Positions 1 to 10,613 of a DNA stretch of 64,000 nt are shown one piece after another. The stretch covers positions 124,001 to 188,000 of the forward strand of contig NZ_BAABCP010000002.1 in NCBI RefSeq assembly GCF_039539005.1. Reading direction: 5' to 3'. A program made the translations under genes and the position numbers. The notes under the pieces were generated by a model. It was given only the letters and a program-made list of their open reading frames with translations, did no database searches and had not been told where the DNA came from. Each line of letters starts with the position of its first letter. Position 1 is the stretch's first letter. This DNA comes from Microbacterium soli. Lineage in GTDB: Bacteria; Actinomycetota; Actinomycetes; Actinomycetales; Microbacteriaceae.

Positions 1-2844
1 CGTGGCCTCGGTGAGGTACTGGCTCGTGACGCCGAACCGTCCCGACGCGACCTGCTTGATGGCGCTGCGACGACGCGGGTCGACGAGCCGGTCGGGATCC
101 TCGCCGCCCTCGCCGGTGTTGGACTTGGCGCCCAGGCTGTTCATGGCGACGGCGAGCGTCTCGTGCGCCTCCTGGGAGATGGAGCCGTAGCTCATCGCCC
201 CGGTGGAGAAGCGCTTGACGATCGCGCTGACCGGCTCGACCTCGTCCAATGGCACGGGCGGACGCTCTCCGGTGCGCAGTTCGAACAGTCCGCGCAGGGT
301 CTTCAGCTCCTTCGACTGGTCGTCGACGAGCCGGGTGTACTCCCGGAAGATGTCGTACCGGCGCGTGCGCGTGGAATGCTGCAGCCGGAACACGGTGTCG
401 GGGTTGAACAGGTGCGGAGGCCCGTCGCGACGCCACTGGTACTCGCCGCCGGTCCACAGCCGCTCATGCGCGCGGGCGGCGGAGTCCTCCGGATAGGCGA
501 AGTCGTGGCGGGCCTGGTTCTCCGCGAAGACGTCCTCGATGCCGATGCCGCCCAGACGCGTCAGGGTGCCCGTGAAGTACGCGTCGACCAACTCCTGGCT
601 GAGCCCGACGGCCTCGAACACCTGCGCGCCCGCATAGGAGGACACGGTGGAGATCCCCATCTTGGACATGATCTTCAGCACACCCTTGCCGAGTGCATGG
701 ATCACGTTGTGCACGGCCTGATCAGCGGAGATCCCGGTGATCCAGCCGGTGCGCACGAGGTGCTCGACGGTCTCCATGGCGAGGTACGGGTTGACGGCGG
801 ATGCGCCGTACCCGATGAGCGTCGCGACGTGGTGCACCTCGCGCACGTCGCCGGCCTCGACCACGAGACCCACCTTCATCCTGTTCTCCCGGCGGATCAG
901 GTGGTGGTGCACGGCGGCGACCATGAGCAGCGACGGGATCGGGACCAGATCCTTGTTGGAGTCCCGGTCGGAGAGGATCAGCAGCTCGGCGCCGCGCTCG
1001 ATGGCGGCATCCGCCTCCTCGCACATCTGCGCGAGGCGCTCCTGCAGCGTGTGCGGCCCTGCGTCGAAGTGATACAGACCGCGGATGGTGGCACTGGAGC
1101 GACCGGGCAGGGCCCGATCGATGTGCCGGAGCTTCGCCAGCTCGTCGTTGTCGATCACCGGGAAGTCCAGACTCACGGTGCGTGCGTGCTCGGGCCCCCA
1201 GTCCAGCAGGTTCCGCTCGGGGCCGAGTCCCAGGCGCAGGCTCGTGACGACCTCCTCGCGGATGGCGTCCAGCGGCGGGTTGGTCACCTGCGCGAACTGC
1301 TGGACGAAGTAGTCGAACAGCAGGCGGGGGCGCTCGCTCAGCGCGGCGATCGGGGTGTCGGTGCCCATCGCCCCGAGCGGCTCCGCGCCGTGCTGCCCCA
1401 TGGGCGTGAGCAGGATGCGGACCTCCTCCTCGGTATAGCCGAACGTGCGCTGACGGCGCGTGATGGAGGCCTCCGGATGCACGATGTGCTCCCGCTCGGG
1501 CAGATCCGCCAGGCGCACGGCGCCCTCGTCGAGCCATTCCTGCCAGGGATGCAGGGATGCCAGGTCGCGCTTGACCTCCTCGTCCTCGATGATGCGGTGC
1601 TGCGCGGTGTCGACGAGGAACATGCGTCCGGGACGCAGGCGTCCGCGTCGCTTGATGCGTTCGGGGGCGAAGTCCAGGACTCCGGTCTCGCTGCCGATGA
1701 CGACGAGTCCGTCGGTGGTCTCCGTCCACCGTCCGGGACGCAGCCCGTTGCGGTCCAGGGTGGCGCCCACCTGCACGCCGTCGGTGAAGATCAGCGCGGC
1801 GGGGCCGTCCCAGGGCTCCATCTGCGCGGCATGGTATTCGTAGAAGGCACGCAGATCGGGATCCAGATCTCGCTGCTTCTCCCACGCCTCCGGCACCATC
1901 ATCATGACCGCGTGAGGCAGGCTGCGTCCGGTGAGCGTGAGCAGTTCCAGCACCTCGTCGAAGGATGCCGAGTCGCTCGCCCCCTCGGTGCAGATCGGCA
2001 GCAGCGGGGTGATGTCCCCGAGGAGTTCGGACTCCAGCTGCGACTGGCGTGCGCGCATCCAGTTCCGGTTCCCGCTGACGGTGTTGATCTCGCCGTTGTG
2101 CGCGACCATCCGCAGAGGCTGGGCCAACGGCCAGGACGGGAACGTGTTGGTCGAGTACCGGGAGTGCACCACGGCCAGCTCCGAGACGAACCGCTCGTCC
2201 TGGAGATCGGGGTAGAACGGCTCCAGCTGCAGCGTCGTCACCATGCCCTTGTAGCAGAGGGTGCGCGCGGACAGTGAGACGAAGTAGGCGCCCAGCTCGT
2301 GGCCGGCTCTCTTGCGCAGTCGATACGCGAGGCGCTCCAGGGTGAGGCCGGAGGCCCCGCCGCGGGCGGCGACGAACAGCTGCTCGAACGCCGGGCGCAC
2401 CTCGTCGGCGAGCCTGCCGAGATGTTCGTTGGCGGTGGGGACCTCGCGCCAGCCGAGGACGCTGAGGCCCTCGTCCGCGGCGATGCGCTCGATCCCGGCC
2501 TTCTGCTCGCGGCGGGCGCTCGACTCCCGGGGGAGGAACGCGAGGCCTGCGGCGTACTCGCCGAGCGGGGGAAGCGCGAAGTCGGTGACCGACCGGAGGA
2601 ACGCGTCCGGCATCTGCGTGAGGATGCCGGCGCCATCGCCGGTGCCGGCGTCCGAGCCGATGGCACCGCGGTGTTCCAGGTTGCGCAGTGCCTGAAGCGC
2701 CAGCGCGATGATGTCGTGGCCTGGTTCCCCGCGAAGCGTCGCGACCATGGCCAGGCCGCAGGCGTCCTTCTCGAAGGCGGGGTTGTAGAGCCCCTGCTCA
2801 GGGGGGTATGCGCCGGAGGCGCCATAGGGAGGCTGGAAGTACAC
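1..2844 (-). CDS. gltB: Glutamate synthase (NADPH) large subunit, N-terminal 948 residues
   Basis: The large subunit of glutamate synthase makes two glutamates from glutamine and 2-oxoglutarate, working with the GltD reductase subunit. The reading frame stays open to the left edge, so only the first 948 of about 1500 residues are visible. A class II amidotransferase domain begins near residue 29; Cys29 in [12 protein letters not shown] is the expected nucleophile after processing of a short leader. The start of the FMN/synthase domain is seen near the edge ([15 protein letters not shown]). The GTG start follows an in-frame TGA two codons upstream and has GAGGAC about 9 bases before it. The iron-sulfur cysteines and GltD lie outside the window. 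It is the last visible gene of the minus-strand block, 109 bases downstream of lgt. Confidence 0.96.
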   Translation of the reverse strand, partial: MYFQPPYGASGAYPPEQGLYNPAFEKDACGLAMVATLRGEPGHDIIALALQALRNLEHRGAIGSDAGTGDGAGILTQMPDAFLRSVTDFALPPLGEYAAGLAFLPRESSARREQKAGIERIAADEGLSVLGWREVPTANEHLGRLADEVRPAFEQLFVAARGGASGLTLERLAYRLRKRAGHELGAYFVSLSARTLCYKGMVTTLQLEPFYPDLQDERFVSELAVVHSRYSTNTFPSWPLAQPLRMVAHNGEINTVSGNRNWMRARQSQLESELLGDITPLLPICTEGASDSASFDEVLELLTLTGRSLPHAVMMMVPEAWEKQRDLDPDLRAFYEYHAAQMEPWDGPAALIFTDGVQVGATLDRNGLRPGRWTETTDGLVVIGSETGVLDFAPERIKRRGRLRPGRMFLVDTAQHRIIEDEEVKRDLASLHPWQEWLDEGAVRLADLPEREHIVHPEASITRRQRTFGYTEEEVRILLTPMGQHGAEPLGAMGTDTPIAALSERPRLLFDYFVQQFAQVTNPPLDAIREEVVTSLRLGLGPERNLLDWGPEHARTVSLDFPVIDNDELAKLRHIDRALPGRSSATIRGLYHFDAGPHTLQERLAQMCEEADAAIERGAELLILSDRDSNKDLVPIPSLLMVAAVHHHLIRRENRMKVGLVVEAGDVREVHHVATLIGYGASAVNPYLAMETVEHLVRTGWITGISADQAVHNVIHALGKGVLKIMSKMGISTVSSYAGAQVFEAVGLSQELVDAYFTGTLTRLGGIGIEDVFAENQARHDFAYPEDSAARAHERLWTGGEYQWRRDGPPHLFNPDTVFRLQHSTRTRRYDIFREYTRLVDDQSKELKTLRGLFELRTGERPPVPLDEVEPVSAIVKRFSTGAMSYGSISQEAHETLAVAMNSLGAKSNTGEGGEDPDRLVDPRRRSAIKQVASGRFGVTSQYLTEAT

Positions 2845-2953
2845 CAGTCACCGTCCTCAGTGTCGAGTGAAACCGGGGACAGCGCTGGCCCGCTCGTTCA
2901 GTGTGAATGGATCACAACGCTGCGGGACGCCGAGAGTCGATGACGCGTCCGCT

Positions 2954-3952
2954 CTAGGGAGCGGTGCTCGTGGCGGCTGCTCCTGCGTCGATGTCGTCGG
3001 CCGGAGGCTCGCTCAGATCGACGTAACCGTGGGAATCGTCCTCAGAGTCTACAACGGGTTCGGCGGGCTGTCGGCCGTCCCTGTACGCGGACGGCTCCAC
3101 GCCGGTGTGACGACGCCCCTGCACGACGAGGATGACGATGCCGACCGCGACGCCGATGATCGCCGCCCACACGTTGCTGCGCAGCCCCAGGAGAACCTCG
3201 CTGGGGTCGATGCGGATGGACTCCCACACGACGCGCCCGGCGCTGTACCAGATGAGGTAGCAGGCGAACAGTCTGCCCCACTGCAGCGTGAATCTGCGGC
3301 CGAGCCAGAGCAGCACGAGCACGCCCAGACCGTTCCACACGACCTCGTACAGGAACGTCGGGTGGAACAGGGTGTCGGCTGCGAGCCCCGGGGGGAAGGC
3401 GGGGTTGGCGGGATCGATCTGCAGGCCCCAGGGCAGGTCGGTGGGCAGGCCGAACAGCTCCTGGTTGAACCAGTTGCCGAAGCGTCCCATCGCCTGGGCG
3501 AGCAGCAGTCCCGGCGCCAGCGCGTCGGCGAAGGCCGAGAAGCGGATGCCGGTCCACCGGCAGCCGAGCCAGGCACCGATCGCCCCGCCGATGAGGGCGC
3601 CGAAGATGGCGATGCCACCCTCCCAGATCGCCCACACCGAGCCGTGCTCGAAGGGGTTCCACGGATTGCTCCCCACCCCGAAGTAGAAGCCGGGGTGGGT
3701 GAGCACGTGGAAGATGCGCGCCCCGATGATCGCCAGGGGCACGGCGAGGATCGCGATGTCGATGACGATCCACTTCTCCGCACCGCGTCGGGTGAGCCGG
3801 TGGTTGGCGATCAGCCCCGCCACGATGATGCCGGCGATGATGCACAGCGCGTAGTAGTGGATCGTCAGTCCGAACACCGGGAATGTGCTGGCCGGAGGGC
3901 TCGGGATGCTGGCGGGCACGGTGGCGGTGAGGCCGTGAAGCGCGAGGGACAT
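2954..3952 (-). CDS. lgt: Prolipoprotein diacylglyceryl transferase
   Basis: Lgt is a cytoplasmic membrane enzyme that moves diacylglycerol from phosphatidylglycerol to the lipobox cysteine of prolipoproteins. The 332-residue protein has about seven hydrophobic segments. The family signature MGRFGNWFNQELFG is at residues 155-168, preceded by the conserved WEGGIAIFGALIGG stretch near 110-123. A hydrophilic acidic tail of about 45 residues follows the last membrane helix, a common actinobacterial extension. The ATG start lies 10 bases after the trpA stop. The order trpA-lgt is widely conserved in Actinobacteria. A likely client lipoprotein is encoded in this window at 42395-43291. Confidence 0.97.
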   Translation of the reverse strand: MSLALHGLTATVPASIPSPPASTFPVFGLTIHYYALCIIAGIIVAGLIANHRLTRRGAEKWIVIDIAILAVPLAIIGARIFHVLTHPGFYFGVGSNPWNPFEHGSVWAIWEGGIAIFGALIGGAIGAWLGCRWTGIRFSAFADALAPGLLLAQAMGRFGNWFNQELFGLPTDLPWGLQIDPANPAFPPGLAADTLFHPTFLYEVVWNGLGVLVLLWLGRRFTLQWGRLFACYLIWYSAGRVVWESIRIDPSEVLLGLRSNVWAAIIGVAVGIVILVVQGRRHTGVEPSAYRDGRQPAEPVVDSEDDSHGYVDLSEPPADDIDAGAAATSTAP

Positions 3953-3962
3953 GAGTGAGAGT

Positions 3963-4766
3963 CTAGTTTCCTGTGTCGAATCTCGCCGACGGCGTGCCGC
4001 CGGTGAGGGCCCGGGTGGTGTGTGCGAGCTGGTCGAGTCCGCCGTCGCGGAGCGCCTTCACCAGTGCGGTGCCGACGATGGCGCCGTCGGCGTATTCGAT
4101 CACGCCGGCGACCTGCTCGGCGTTGGAGATGCCGATGCCGACGCACGCCGATCGTGCTCCCCGTGCGCGCATGCGCTGCACGAGAGTGCGTGCCGCCTGG
4201 TCCAGGGCGGCCCGCTCTCCGGTGATGCCCATGGTCGAGACGGTGTACACGAAACCGGTGGACGAGGAGATGACCAGGTCGAGGCGTTCATCGGTCGAGG
4301 TCGGAGCGGCGAGGAAGATCCGGTCCAGTCCCGTCCGGGTGCTCGCGGAGATCCACTCCCCTGCGGCCTCCGGCGTGATGTCGGGGGTGATGAGCCCTGC
4401 GCCGCCGGCGGCGAGGAGGTCATCGGCGTAGCGGTCGACACCGTACTGGAGCACGGGATTCCAGTAGGTCATGACGACCACCGGGACATCGGTCTGCGAG
4501 GTGATCGCCTCCACGGCGGTGAACAGGTCGCGGGTGCGGTATCCGTGCGCGAGGGCGTGCTGGGTAGCCTGCTGGATGACCTCGCCGTCCATGACGGGAT
4601 CCGAGTAGGGCGGCCCGAGCTCGATGATGTCCGCGCCGTTGCGCGCGATCGTCAGGGCGGCGTCGATGCTGGTCTGCAGATCAGGGAATCCGACGGGGAG
4701 GTATCCGACGAACGCGCCCCGACCCGCCGCGTGCGCCTTGCGGATGGCATCCTCGACACGGCTCAC
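3963..4766 (-). CDS. trpA: Tryptophan synthase alpha subunit
   Basis: TrpA cleaves indole-3-glycerol phosphate to indole and glyceraldehyde 3-phosphate and channels indole to TrpB. The 267-residue TIM barrel is full length. The two catalytic acids fall at the classical positions: Glu49 in IIELG and Asp60 in SDPVMDG. The loop reads LGPPYSDP, where most homologues I know have a non-proline residue before PYSDP. The GTG start overlaps the trpB stop as GTGA, so the two subunits are probably translationally coupled. It sits between trpB and lgt. Confidence 0.97.
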   Translation of the reverse strand: MSRVEDAIRKAHAAGRGAFVGYLPVGFPDLQTSIDAALTIARNGADIIELGPPYSDPVMDGEVIQQATQHALAHGYRTRDLFTAVEAITSQTDVPVVVMTYWNPVLQYGVDRYADDLLAAGGAGLITPDITPEAAGEWISASTRTGLDRIFLAAPTSTDERLDLVISSSTGFVYTVSTMGITGERAALDQAARTLVQRMRARGARSACVGIGISNAEQVAGVIEYADGAIVGTALVKALRDGGLDQLAHTTRALTGGTPSARFDTGN

Positions 4767-5971
4767 GACGCGTCCTCCTCGTCGTACAGGTGGAAGTATC
4801 GTGCGGCGGTGTCCATGTCCTTGTCGCCGCGCCCGGACAGGGAGACGGCGATCACGGCATCCGGGCCCAGCTCGCGACCGATGCGCAGGGCGCCGGCCAG
4901 CGCGTGCGCGGACTCGATGGCGGGGATGATGCCCTCGCTGCGGCTGAGCAGCCGCAGCGCCTGCATGGCCTCGTCGTCAGTCGCCGGGATGTACTGCGCA
5001 CGACCGATGTCGCTCAGCCAGGCGTGTTCGGGACCCACGCCCGGATAGTCCAGCCCGGCGGAGATCGAGTGCGACTCGACCGTCTGCCCGTCCTCGTCCT
5101 GCAGCACGTACGTCTTCGCGCCGTGCAGCACGCCGGGGCGGCCCCGCTCGATCGATGCCGCGTGCTTGAGCGTGTCGACGCCGGAACCAGCGGCCTCCAC
5201 GCCGTACAGCCGCACACCCTCGTCGTCGAGGAAGGCGTCGAACATCCCGATGGCGTTGGAGCCGCCGCCCACGCAGGCGATGACGGCATCCGGCAGCCTG
5301 CCGGCCTCGGCCAGCAGCTGCTCGCGCGCCTCCTCGCCGATGATCTTCTGGAAGTCGCGCACCATGGCCGGGAACGGATGCGGCCCGGCGGCCGTGCCGA
5401 AGACGTAGTTCGTCGTCTCGACGGTGGCCACCCAGTCCCGGTACGCGTCGTTGATGGCGTCCTTGAGGGTGCGGGATCCGGTCTTCACCGCGACCACGTC
5501 AGCGCCCAGCAGGCGCATCCTGGCGACGTTGAGCGCCTGGCGCTCGGTGTCGACCTCGCCCATGTAGATCGTGCAGTCCAGCCCGAACAGCGCGGCCGCT
5601 GTCGCCGTGGCGACGCCGTGCTGGCCCGCTCCGGTCTCCGCGATGACGCGGGTCTTCCCCAGCCGCCTGGTCAGCAGGGCCTGGCCGAGCACGTTGTTGA
5701 TCTTGTGCGATCCGGTGTGGTTCAGGTCCTCGCGCTTGAGGAAGATCCGGGCTCCTCCGGCGTGCTCGGCGAAGCGCGGCACCTCGGTGATGGGCGACGG
5801 ACGCCCGGCGTAGGAGTGCAGCAGCGTCGACAGCTCTGCGCGGAAGCCCGGATCCACCAGCGCCGCCTCATAGGCGGTCGTCAGCTCGTCGATGGCCGCG
5901 ATGAGCGACTCCGGCATGTACCTTCCGCCGTACTCGCCGTAGAACGGCCCCTGCTGATCTCGCAGTCCCAC
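4763..5971 (-). CDS. trpB: Tryptophan synthase beta subunit
   Basis: TrpB is the pyridoxal-phosphate enzyme that joins indole and serine to make tryptophan. The PLP lysine is in the conserved HTGSHKINN motif (Lys90 with the start used here), and the glycine-rich phosphate loop [12 protein letters not shown] is present. I chose the GTG start because GAAGGGA lies 6 bases upstream of it and the 402-residue product matches the family length. An in-frame ATG 33 bases upstream (position 6004) would give 413 residues but overlaps trpC by 14 bases and lacks a good ribosome binding site. The gene follows trpC after 19 bases and overlaps trpA by 4. Confidence 0.95.
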   Translation of the reverse strand: MGLRDQQGPFYGEYGGRYMPESLIAAIDELTTAYEAALVDPGFRAELSTLLHSYAGRPSPITEVPRFAEHAGGARIFLKREDLNHTGSHKINNVLGQALLTRRLGKTRVIAETGAGQHGVATATAAALFGLDCTIYMGEVDTERQALNVARMRLLGADVVAVKTGSRTLKDAINDAYRDWVATVETTNYVFGTAAGPHPFPAMVRDFQKIIGEEAREQLLAEAGRLPDAVIACVGGGSNAIGMFDAFLDDEGVRLYGVEAAGSGVDTLKHAASIERGRPGVLHGAKTYVLQDEDGQTVESHSISAGLDYPGVGPEHAWLSDIGRAQYIPATDDEAMQALRLLSRSEGIIPAIESAHALAGALRIGRELGPDAVIAVSLSGRGDKDMDTAARYFHLYDEEDAS

Positions 5972-5990
5972 ATCGATTCCCTTCGGCCGC

Positions 5991-6809
5991 TCAGCGCGGC
6001 GCATGCTCACTGGATGCCCGGCGCACCGGGATGTCCCCGGCGGCGAGGAAGCCCTGCAGCGTCGCGACGGGGTCGCCGGTGACCAGCGCCTCCCCGATGA
6101 GCACGACGTCCGCTCCCGCTTCGCGGTACCGACGCACGTCGTCCGGCGCGAGCACCGCCGACTCCGCCACACGGATCGCGCTGTCCGGGATCCGCTCGGA
6201 GAGCCGGGAGAACAGGTCCCGGTCCAGCTCGAAGGTCTTCAGATTACGGGCGTTGATGCCGATCAGGTCGGCGCCGAGGTCCAGCGCGACCTCGAGCTCG
6301 TCGGCGGAGTGCGTCTCCACCAGCGGTGTCATCCCGAGGTCGTGCACGAGCGCGTAAAGCTCCCCCAGCATGCTGCGGCTCAGACCCGCGACGATGAGCA
6401 GCACGAGATCCGCTCCCGCCGCCCGCGCCTCGAAGACCTGGTACGGGGTCGCGATGAAGTCCTTGCGCAGCACGGGCACTGAGACCCGGTTCGCAACGGC
6501 CTCGAGATCGGCCAGGCTCCCGCTGAACCGGCGCTCCTCCGTCAGCACGCTGATGGCGCTGGCGCCGCCCTGCTCGTACAGTGCGGCCTGCAGCGCGGGG
6601 TCCGGGATCTCCGCCAGGCGGCCACGAGACGGGCTCGCGCGCTTGACCTCGGCGATGATCTTCACACGGTCGGACGGAGCGAGCACCGCCAGGACGTCCT
6701 GCGCGGGCGGCTGAGCGCCTGCGGCGCGCTCCACCTCGGCCAGGGGCCGGGCGAGAGCCCGTCGTTCGGCATCCTCCACAGCGCCGGCCGTCAGGTCGGC
6801 GAGGATCAT
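5991..6809 (-). CDS. trpC: Indole-3-glycerol phosphate synthase
   Basis: This TIM-barrel enzyme closes the indole ring from 1-(2-carboxyphenylamino)-1-deoxyribulose 5-phosphate. The 272-residue protein carries the [14 protein letters not shown] motif near the N-terminus, the VLRKDF strand with a catalytic lysine, and the INARNLKTF and VAESAV phosphate-binding strands. The ATG start shares one base with the upstream stop (TGATG), so it is probably coupled to the HGxxPAAW gene. No trpF is nearby. In Actinobacteria the HisA homologue PriA usually does that step as well, so its absence here is expected. Confidence 0.96.
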   Translation of the reverse strand: MILADLTAGAVEDAERRALARPLAEVERAAGAQPPAQDVLAVLAPSDRVKIIAEVKRASPSRGRLAEIPDPALQAALYEQGGASAISVLTEERRFSGSLADLEAVANRVSVPVLRKDFIATPYQVFEARAAGADLVLLIVAGLSRSMLGELYALVHDLGMTPLVETHSADELEVALDLGADLIGINARNLKTFELDRDLFSRLSERIPDSAIRVAESAVLAPDDVRRYREAGADVVLIGEALVTGDPVATLQGFLAAGDIPVRRASSEHAPR

Positions 6810-7048
6810 CAGTGCGCCTTCGGGGTGTACTTCGGGCCCTTCACGCCCCAGCCAGCCTTGGCGAGGATCCAGCCGGTGATCGCGCCGAGCACGATGACCG
6901 CCCCCGAGATCCAGACGCCCACCGCGCCCGACCCGTCGGGGAAGCAGAAGAAGACGGTGCCCGCGGCGAAGCCGACGAGCATGATCACGACGGCGGTCCA
7001 GGCTGCAGGCGAGTGTCCGTGTCCGGGATCGGCGATCGGGTTGGTCAT
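6809..7048 (-). CDS. HGxxPAAW-family small membrane protein
   Basis: A 79-residue protein with the motif HGHSPAAW near residue 10 and two hydrophobic segments, roughly residues 15-35 and 43-63, joined by a short FPDGSG turn. It belongs to the actinobacterial HGxxPAAW family, whose members lie upstream of trpC. No biochemical function is known to me. The ATG has GGAGGAGAAC just upstream, and the stop overlaps the trpC start by one base. Its fixed position in the trp operon suggests a role linked to tryptophan or aromatic metabolism, but that is only inferred from context. Confidence 0.85.
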   Translation of the reverse strand: MTNPIADPGHGHSPAAWTAVVIMLVGFAAGTVFFCFPDGSGAVGVWISGAVIVLGAITGWILAKAGWGVKGPKYTPKAH

Positions 7049-7081
7049 GTTCTCCTCCGGGAGGTCGGCGATGCGTCCATT

Positions 7082-7675
7082 CTATCTGGATGGTCCGGTG
7101 GGATCCGAGCCGTGCGACAGCTCGTCCCAGGAATCGACGGCATCCAACGGCCCGGCGTCGGTGTGTCGGCCGTCGGAGAGCTGCTCGTAGCGTCTGCTGC
7201 CGACTCGCCACCTGCGGCCGGTGACCAGCACGAACACCGAGGACGCCAGCAGCAGCACCCAGGCGCACAGCGCGGCGACGGGCCAGCCGCCCGGCTGCAG
7301 GTCGTCCACGATGGATCGCAGCGTCGTCTCACCGCTCAGTCCGGTGGCCGCGGTCAGCGCCGATGCGGCTGTGGAGAGCGGTGGGTCGATCATGATCGGG
7401 AACGTGCCCGTCGCGAGGACGACGGCGCTGAGGATCCCGAGCCCGGCGAGCACGTGGCGCAGCACGGTCCCGGCGATGGACAGCGCCGCGCCGAGTGCGA
7501 GCACCGCCAGTGAGAGGGCCGTCAGCAGCGGCATGGCGTCCGCTCCGGGGACGAGCAGCGGCTCGCCGCCGTCCGTCCGGGTGACGGAGATCCACGTCTG
7601 GGTGGCGGAGATCACGCCGACGCCGCCGGCCAGGAGGAAGCCCAGCACGGCGCACAGGCGTGCACGTCGGATCAT
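7082..7675 (-). CDS. Trp operon-associated membrane protein
   Basis: A 197-residue integral membrane protein with four hydrophobic stretches: one near the N-terminus ([16 protein letters not shown]), two in the middle and one near residue 155. It has a hydrophilic C-terminal tail. It matches the actinobacterial family found between trpE and trpC (Rv1610-like). The conserved TQTWISV segment after the first helix fits that family. The ATG overlaps the hisI stop as ATGA. In mycobacteria trpE precedes this gene; here hisI does instead. Function unknown. Confidence 0.85.
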   Translation of the reverse strand: MIRRARLCAVLGFLLAGGVGVISATQTWISVTRTDGGEPLLVPGADAMPLLTALSLAVLALGAALSIAGTVLRHVLAGLGILSAVVLATGTFPIMIDPPLSTAASALTAATGLSGETTLRSIVDDLQPGGWPVAALCAWVLLLASSVFVLVTGRRWRVGSRRYEQLSDGRHTDAGPLDAVDSWDELSHGSDPTGPSR

Positions 7676-8034
7676 CCTCGCTCGCCTCCGTCGCTCCCGA
7701 GCCGGAGCCCGCGACCGTCGAAGCAGGTGCGGGTGCCCGTGTGGCATGCAGGTCCGTGCTGGTCGACGGTCAGGAGGATCGTATCGCCGTCGCAGTCGAC
7801 GGAGACTCCGCGCACCTCCTGTGTGTTGCCGGACGTGTCGCCCTTGCGCCAGTACTCGCGGCGCGATCGGGACCAGTACACGGCGCGCCCGCCCGTGAGA
7901 GTGCGCCGCAGCGCTTCAGCGTCCATCCAGGCCAGCATGAGCACCTCGCGCGTGTCGAACTGCTGCACGACGACGGGTGCGAGTCCGTCGCCGTTCCAGG
8001 CGACGCGCGCGAGGTCGGCGTCCACGGTGCTCAC
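7672..8034 (-). CDS. hisI: Phosphoribosyl-AMP cyclohydrolase
   Basis: HisI opens the adenine ring of phosphoribosyl-AMP, the third step of histidine synthesis. The 120-residue protein is the short, monofunctional type. It has the [15 protein letters not shown] segment and the metal-binding DCDGDT aspartates, followed by a cysteine pair in [12 protein letters not shown]. The GTG start overlaps hisF as GTGA. The separate hisE gene in this cluster supplies the preceding pyrophosphohydrolase. Confidence 0.97.
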   Translation of the reverse strand: MSTVDADLARVAWNGDGLAPVVVQQFDTREVLMLAWMDAEALRRTLTGGRAVYWSRSRREYWRKGDTSGNTQEVRGVSVDCDGDTILLTVDQHGPACHTGTRTCFDGRGLRLGSDGGERG

Positions 8035-8792
8035 CGGACCACCACGCCTTCCGCGCGCAGCGCGTCCTTCACGTCTCCGACGGTCAGCTGACCGCTGTGG
8101 AACACGCTGGCCGCCAGCACGGCATCCGCACCCGCCTGCACGGCCGGTGCGAAGTGCGACACGTCCCCGGCGCCGCCGGAGGCGATCACCGGCACGGCGG
8201 AGGCCTCCCGCATGAGGCCCACGAGCTCCAGATCGAAGCCGTTCTTCGTGCCGTCGGCGTCGATGGAGTTCACCAGCAGCTCGCCTGCTCCGCGCTCGAT
8301 GGCCTCACGCGCCCAGTCGACGGCGTCGAGGGTCGTCTCGGCGCGCCCGCCGTGGGTGGTCACGACGAACCCGGATGCGGTGCTCGGGGCGCGCTTGACG
8401 TCGAGGGAGAGCACGAGCACCTGCGCGCCGAAGCGGTCGGCGATCTCGTCGATCAGCTCGGGGCGCGCGATGGCGGCCGAGTTCACACCGACCTTGTCCG
8501 CGCCGACCGACAGCAGTCGCGCGACGTCCTCGACGCTGCGCACTCCCCCGCCGACGGTGAGGGGGACGAACACGTGCTCTGCGGTGCGCTGCACCACGTC
8601 GAAGGTCGTCGAGCGGTCGTCGACGGTGGCCGTGACATCGAGGAAGGTGATCTCGTCCGCGCCCTGTGCGGCGTAGTGGGCGGCGAGCTCGACGGGATCG
8701 CCCATGTCCCGCAGGTCCTTGAAGTTCACGCCCTTGACGACGCGGCCCGCGGCCACGTCCAGGCACGGGATGACGCGCGCGGCGACAGCCAT
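8031..8792 (-). CDS. hisF: Imidazole glycerol phosphate synthase cyclase subunit
   Basis: HisF closes the imidazole ring using ammonia channelled from HisH, which is not in this window. The 253-residue TIM barrel begins with the typical [19 protein letters not shown]; Asp11-type and Asp130-type catalytic acids lie in CLD and in [11 protein letters not shown]. The ATG shares one base with the hisG stop (TGATG). The stop overlaps the hisI start by four bases. Confidence 0.97.
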   Translation of the reverse strand: MAVAARVIPCLDVAAGRVVKGVNFKDLRDMGDPVELAAHYAAQGADEITFLDVTATVDDRSTTFDVVQRTAEHVFVPLTVGGGVRSVEDVARLLSVGADKVGVNSAAIARPELIDEIADRFGAQVLVLSLDVKRAPSTASGFVVTTHGGRAETTLDAVDWAREAIERGAGELLVNSIDADGTKNGFDLELVGLMREASAVPVIASGGAGDVSHFAPAVQAGADAVLAASVFHSGQLTVGDVKDALRAEGVVVR

Positions 8793-9634
8793 CAGAGCCT
8801 CGCCGCGTGGATCGCGGTGACGAGGATGGCTCTCGCCCCCAGCGCGTACAGGTCGTCCATCACCTGGTTCATGCCCTTGCGCGGGATCATGACCCGCACG
8901 GCCACCCACTCCGGGTCGCGCAGCGGGGAGATCGTCGGGGACTCACGTCCGCCCGCGATGGCCGTGGCCTGGTCGACCAGACGCGCGGGCAGGTCGTAGT
9001 CCAGCAGCACGTACCGACGTGCCACCATCACGCCCCGCAGCCTGCGCAGCAGGCGCTCCGTGCCCGGCGCATCGCCGGGCCTGCTGATGAGGACGGCCTC
9101 GGACTCGATGATCACCGGTCCGAAGATCTCCAGCCCGGCCTGCCGGAGGGTCGTGCCGGTCTCGACGACGTCGGCGATGACGTCGGCGACGCCCAGCTGC
9201 ACGGCGGATTCCACGGCCCCGTCCAGGGGCACCAGCGTGGCGTTGACGCCATGACGGCGGAGGAAGTCGTCGACCAGACCGGGATACGCCGAGGCGACAC
9301 GGACGCCCTCGAGGTCCTCGACGGAGGAGTACCGGCCGGGCGGGGCCGCGAAGCGGAAGGTCGAGCGGGCAAAGCCCAGCTGCTCGATCTCGCGGGCGTC
9401 CTCCTGGCGCACATCGCACAGCAGGTCGCGCCCGGTGATCCCCACATCCAGGGCACCGGAGGCCACATAGGTGGCGATGTCCCGCGGACGGAGGTAGAAG
9501 AACTCGACGTCGCTGTCGGCGTCGATGACGTGCAGGGTCTTCGGGTCGCGGCGACCGGCGTAGCCGGCCTCCGCGAGCATGTCGGCGGCTGTCTGGGAGA
9601 GCGAGCCCTTGTTCGGAACGGCGATGCGCAGCAT
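8792..9634 (-). CDS. hisG: ATP phosphoribosyltransferase, long form
   Basis: HisG commits ATP and PRPP to histidine synthesis. At 280 residues it is the long, self-contained form with a C-terminal regulatory ACT-like domain that binds histidine, so no HisZ partner is needed. It starts [13 protein letters not shown], and the PRPP-binding [16 protein letters not shown] loop lies near residue 150. The ATG has AGAAGGA seven bases upstream; an in-frame start further up would run into poor sequence. It lies 38 bases after hisE. Confidence 0.97.
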   Translation of the reverse strand: MLRIAVPNKGSLSQTAADMLAEAGYAGRRDPKTLHVIDADSDVEFFYLRPRDIATYVASGALDVGITGRDLLCDVRQEDAREIEQLGFARSTFRFAAPPGRYSSVEDLEGVRVASAYPGLVDDFLRRHGVNATLVPLDGAVESAVQLGVADVIADVVETGTTLRQAGLEIFGPVIIESEAVLISRPGDAPGTERLLRRLRGVMVARRYVLLDYDLPARLVDQATAIAGGRESPTISPLRDPEWVAVRVMIPRKGMNQVMDDLYALGARAILVTAIHAARL

Positions 9635-9672
9635 GGATGTCCTTCTGTTCGAGCGGTCGGAGCGGGACGCGC

Positions 9673-9936
9673 TCACAGATGTCGGTAGACGTCCTCCAGG
9701 CTCAGCCCCTTGGCGAGCATCATCACCTGAAGGTGGTAGAGCAGCTGGGAGATCTCCTCAGCGGCGGCGTCGAGCGTCTCGTACTCCGCGGCCATCCACA
9801 CCTCGGCGGCCTCTTCGACGATCTTCTTGCCGATTGCATGCACGCCTCGGTCCAGCTCCTCGACCGTGCGCGATCCGGCGGGGCGGGTCGCGATGGTGTT
9901 CTGGAGCTCGGCGAACAGCTCGTCGAATGTCTTCAC
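9673..9936 (-). CDS. hisE: Phosphoribosyl-ATP pyrophosphohydrolase
   Basis: HisE removes pyrophosphate from phosphoribosyl-ATP, the second histidine step. The 87-residue all-alpha protein has the metal-binding EEAAEVWMA and [14 protein letters not shown] helices of the MazG-like fold. The GTG start overlaps the rpe stop as GTGA. Length and motifs match the monofunctional actinobacterial HisE. Confidence 0.96.
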   Translation of the reverse strand: MKTFDELFAELQNTIATRPAGSRTVEELDRGVHAIGKKIVEEAAEVWMAAEYETLDAAAEEISQLLYHLQVMMLAKGLSLEDVYRHL

Positions 9937-10613
9937 GCTTCCAGGCTAGCCTTTCCTGCGAGCTCTCGAAGCCGGGTGACGGCCGCCTCGACGTCATCCG
10001 CGCCGTACACGGCAGAACCGGCGACGAAGGTGTCGGCCCCGGCCCGTGCGGCCTGCTCGATCGTCGCGTCGGAGATCCCGCCGTCCACCTGCAGCCATAC
10101 GTCGGAGCCGCGACGGGCGGCCTCGTCCCGCAGCGCGCGCAGCTTCGGCATCGTGGCGGGCATGAAGCCCTGTCCGCCGAAGCCCGGCTCGACGGTCATG
10201 ACGAGGATCTGGTCGAACTCCCCCATGATGTCGTAGAGCTCCTCGCCCGCCGTGCCGGGCTTGATGGCGACGCCCGCGCGTGCCCCGATGGAGCGGAGCC
10301 TGCGCGCGAGGGCGACGGGCTCGGTCGCGGCCTCGAGGTGGAAGGTGACGCTCGCCGCGCCGAGCTCGGCGTAGCCGGGGGCCCAGCGATCCGGATCGGA
10401 GATCATGAGGTGCACATCGAGCGGGATGGGGCTGGTGGCCTGGATGCGCTCGACCATCTGCGGACCGAAGGTGAGATTCGGGACGAAGTGATTGTCCATG
10501 ACGTCGACGTGCACGAAGTCGGCTGTCGCGATGCGCGCGAGCTCCGCCTGCATGTTGACGAAGTCGGCGGCGAGGATGCTGGGATTGATGCGGGGCGAGT
10601 CGGGCAGATTCAC
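9933..10613 (-). CDS. rpe: Ribulose-phosphate 3-epimerase
   Basis: Rpe interconverts ribulose 5-phosphate and xylulose 5-phosphate in the pentose phosphate pathway. The 226-residue barrel shows PSILAADF at the start, the metal/catalytic [12 protein letters not shown] motif, DVHLMI, and the phosphate-binding VDGGI and GSAVYG loops. I use the GTG that overlaps the rsmB stop (GTGA). The neighbours rsmB and hisE overlap it at both ends, indicating one transcript. Confidence 0.96.
   Translation of the reverse strand: MNLPDSPRINPSILAADFVNMQAELARIATADFVHVDVMDNHFVPNLTFGPQMVERIQATSPIPLDVHLMISDPDRWAPGYAELGAASVTFHLEAATEPVALARRLRSIGARAGVAIKPGTAGEELYDIMGEFDQILVMTVEPGFGGQGFMPATMPKLRALRDEAARRGSDVWLQVDGGISDATIEQAARAGADTFVAGSAVYGADDVEAAVTRLRELAGKASLEA

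Noticed and set aside
163..2277. A 704-codon plus-strand open frame
   Set aside because: It is antisense to gltB, has the Arg/Gly/His/Asp-rich composition of a reversed high-GC gene and no recognisable motif, while the minus strand reads a clear glutamate synthase.
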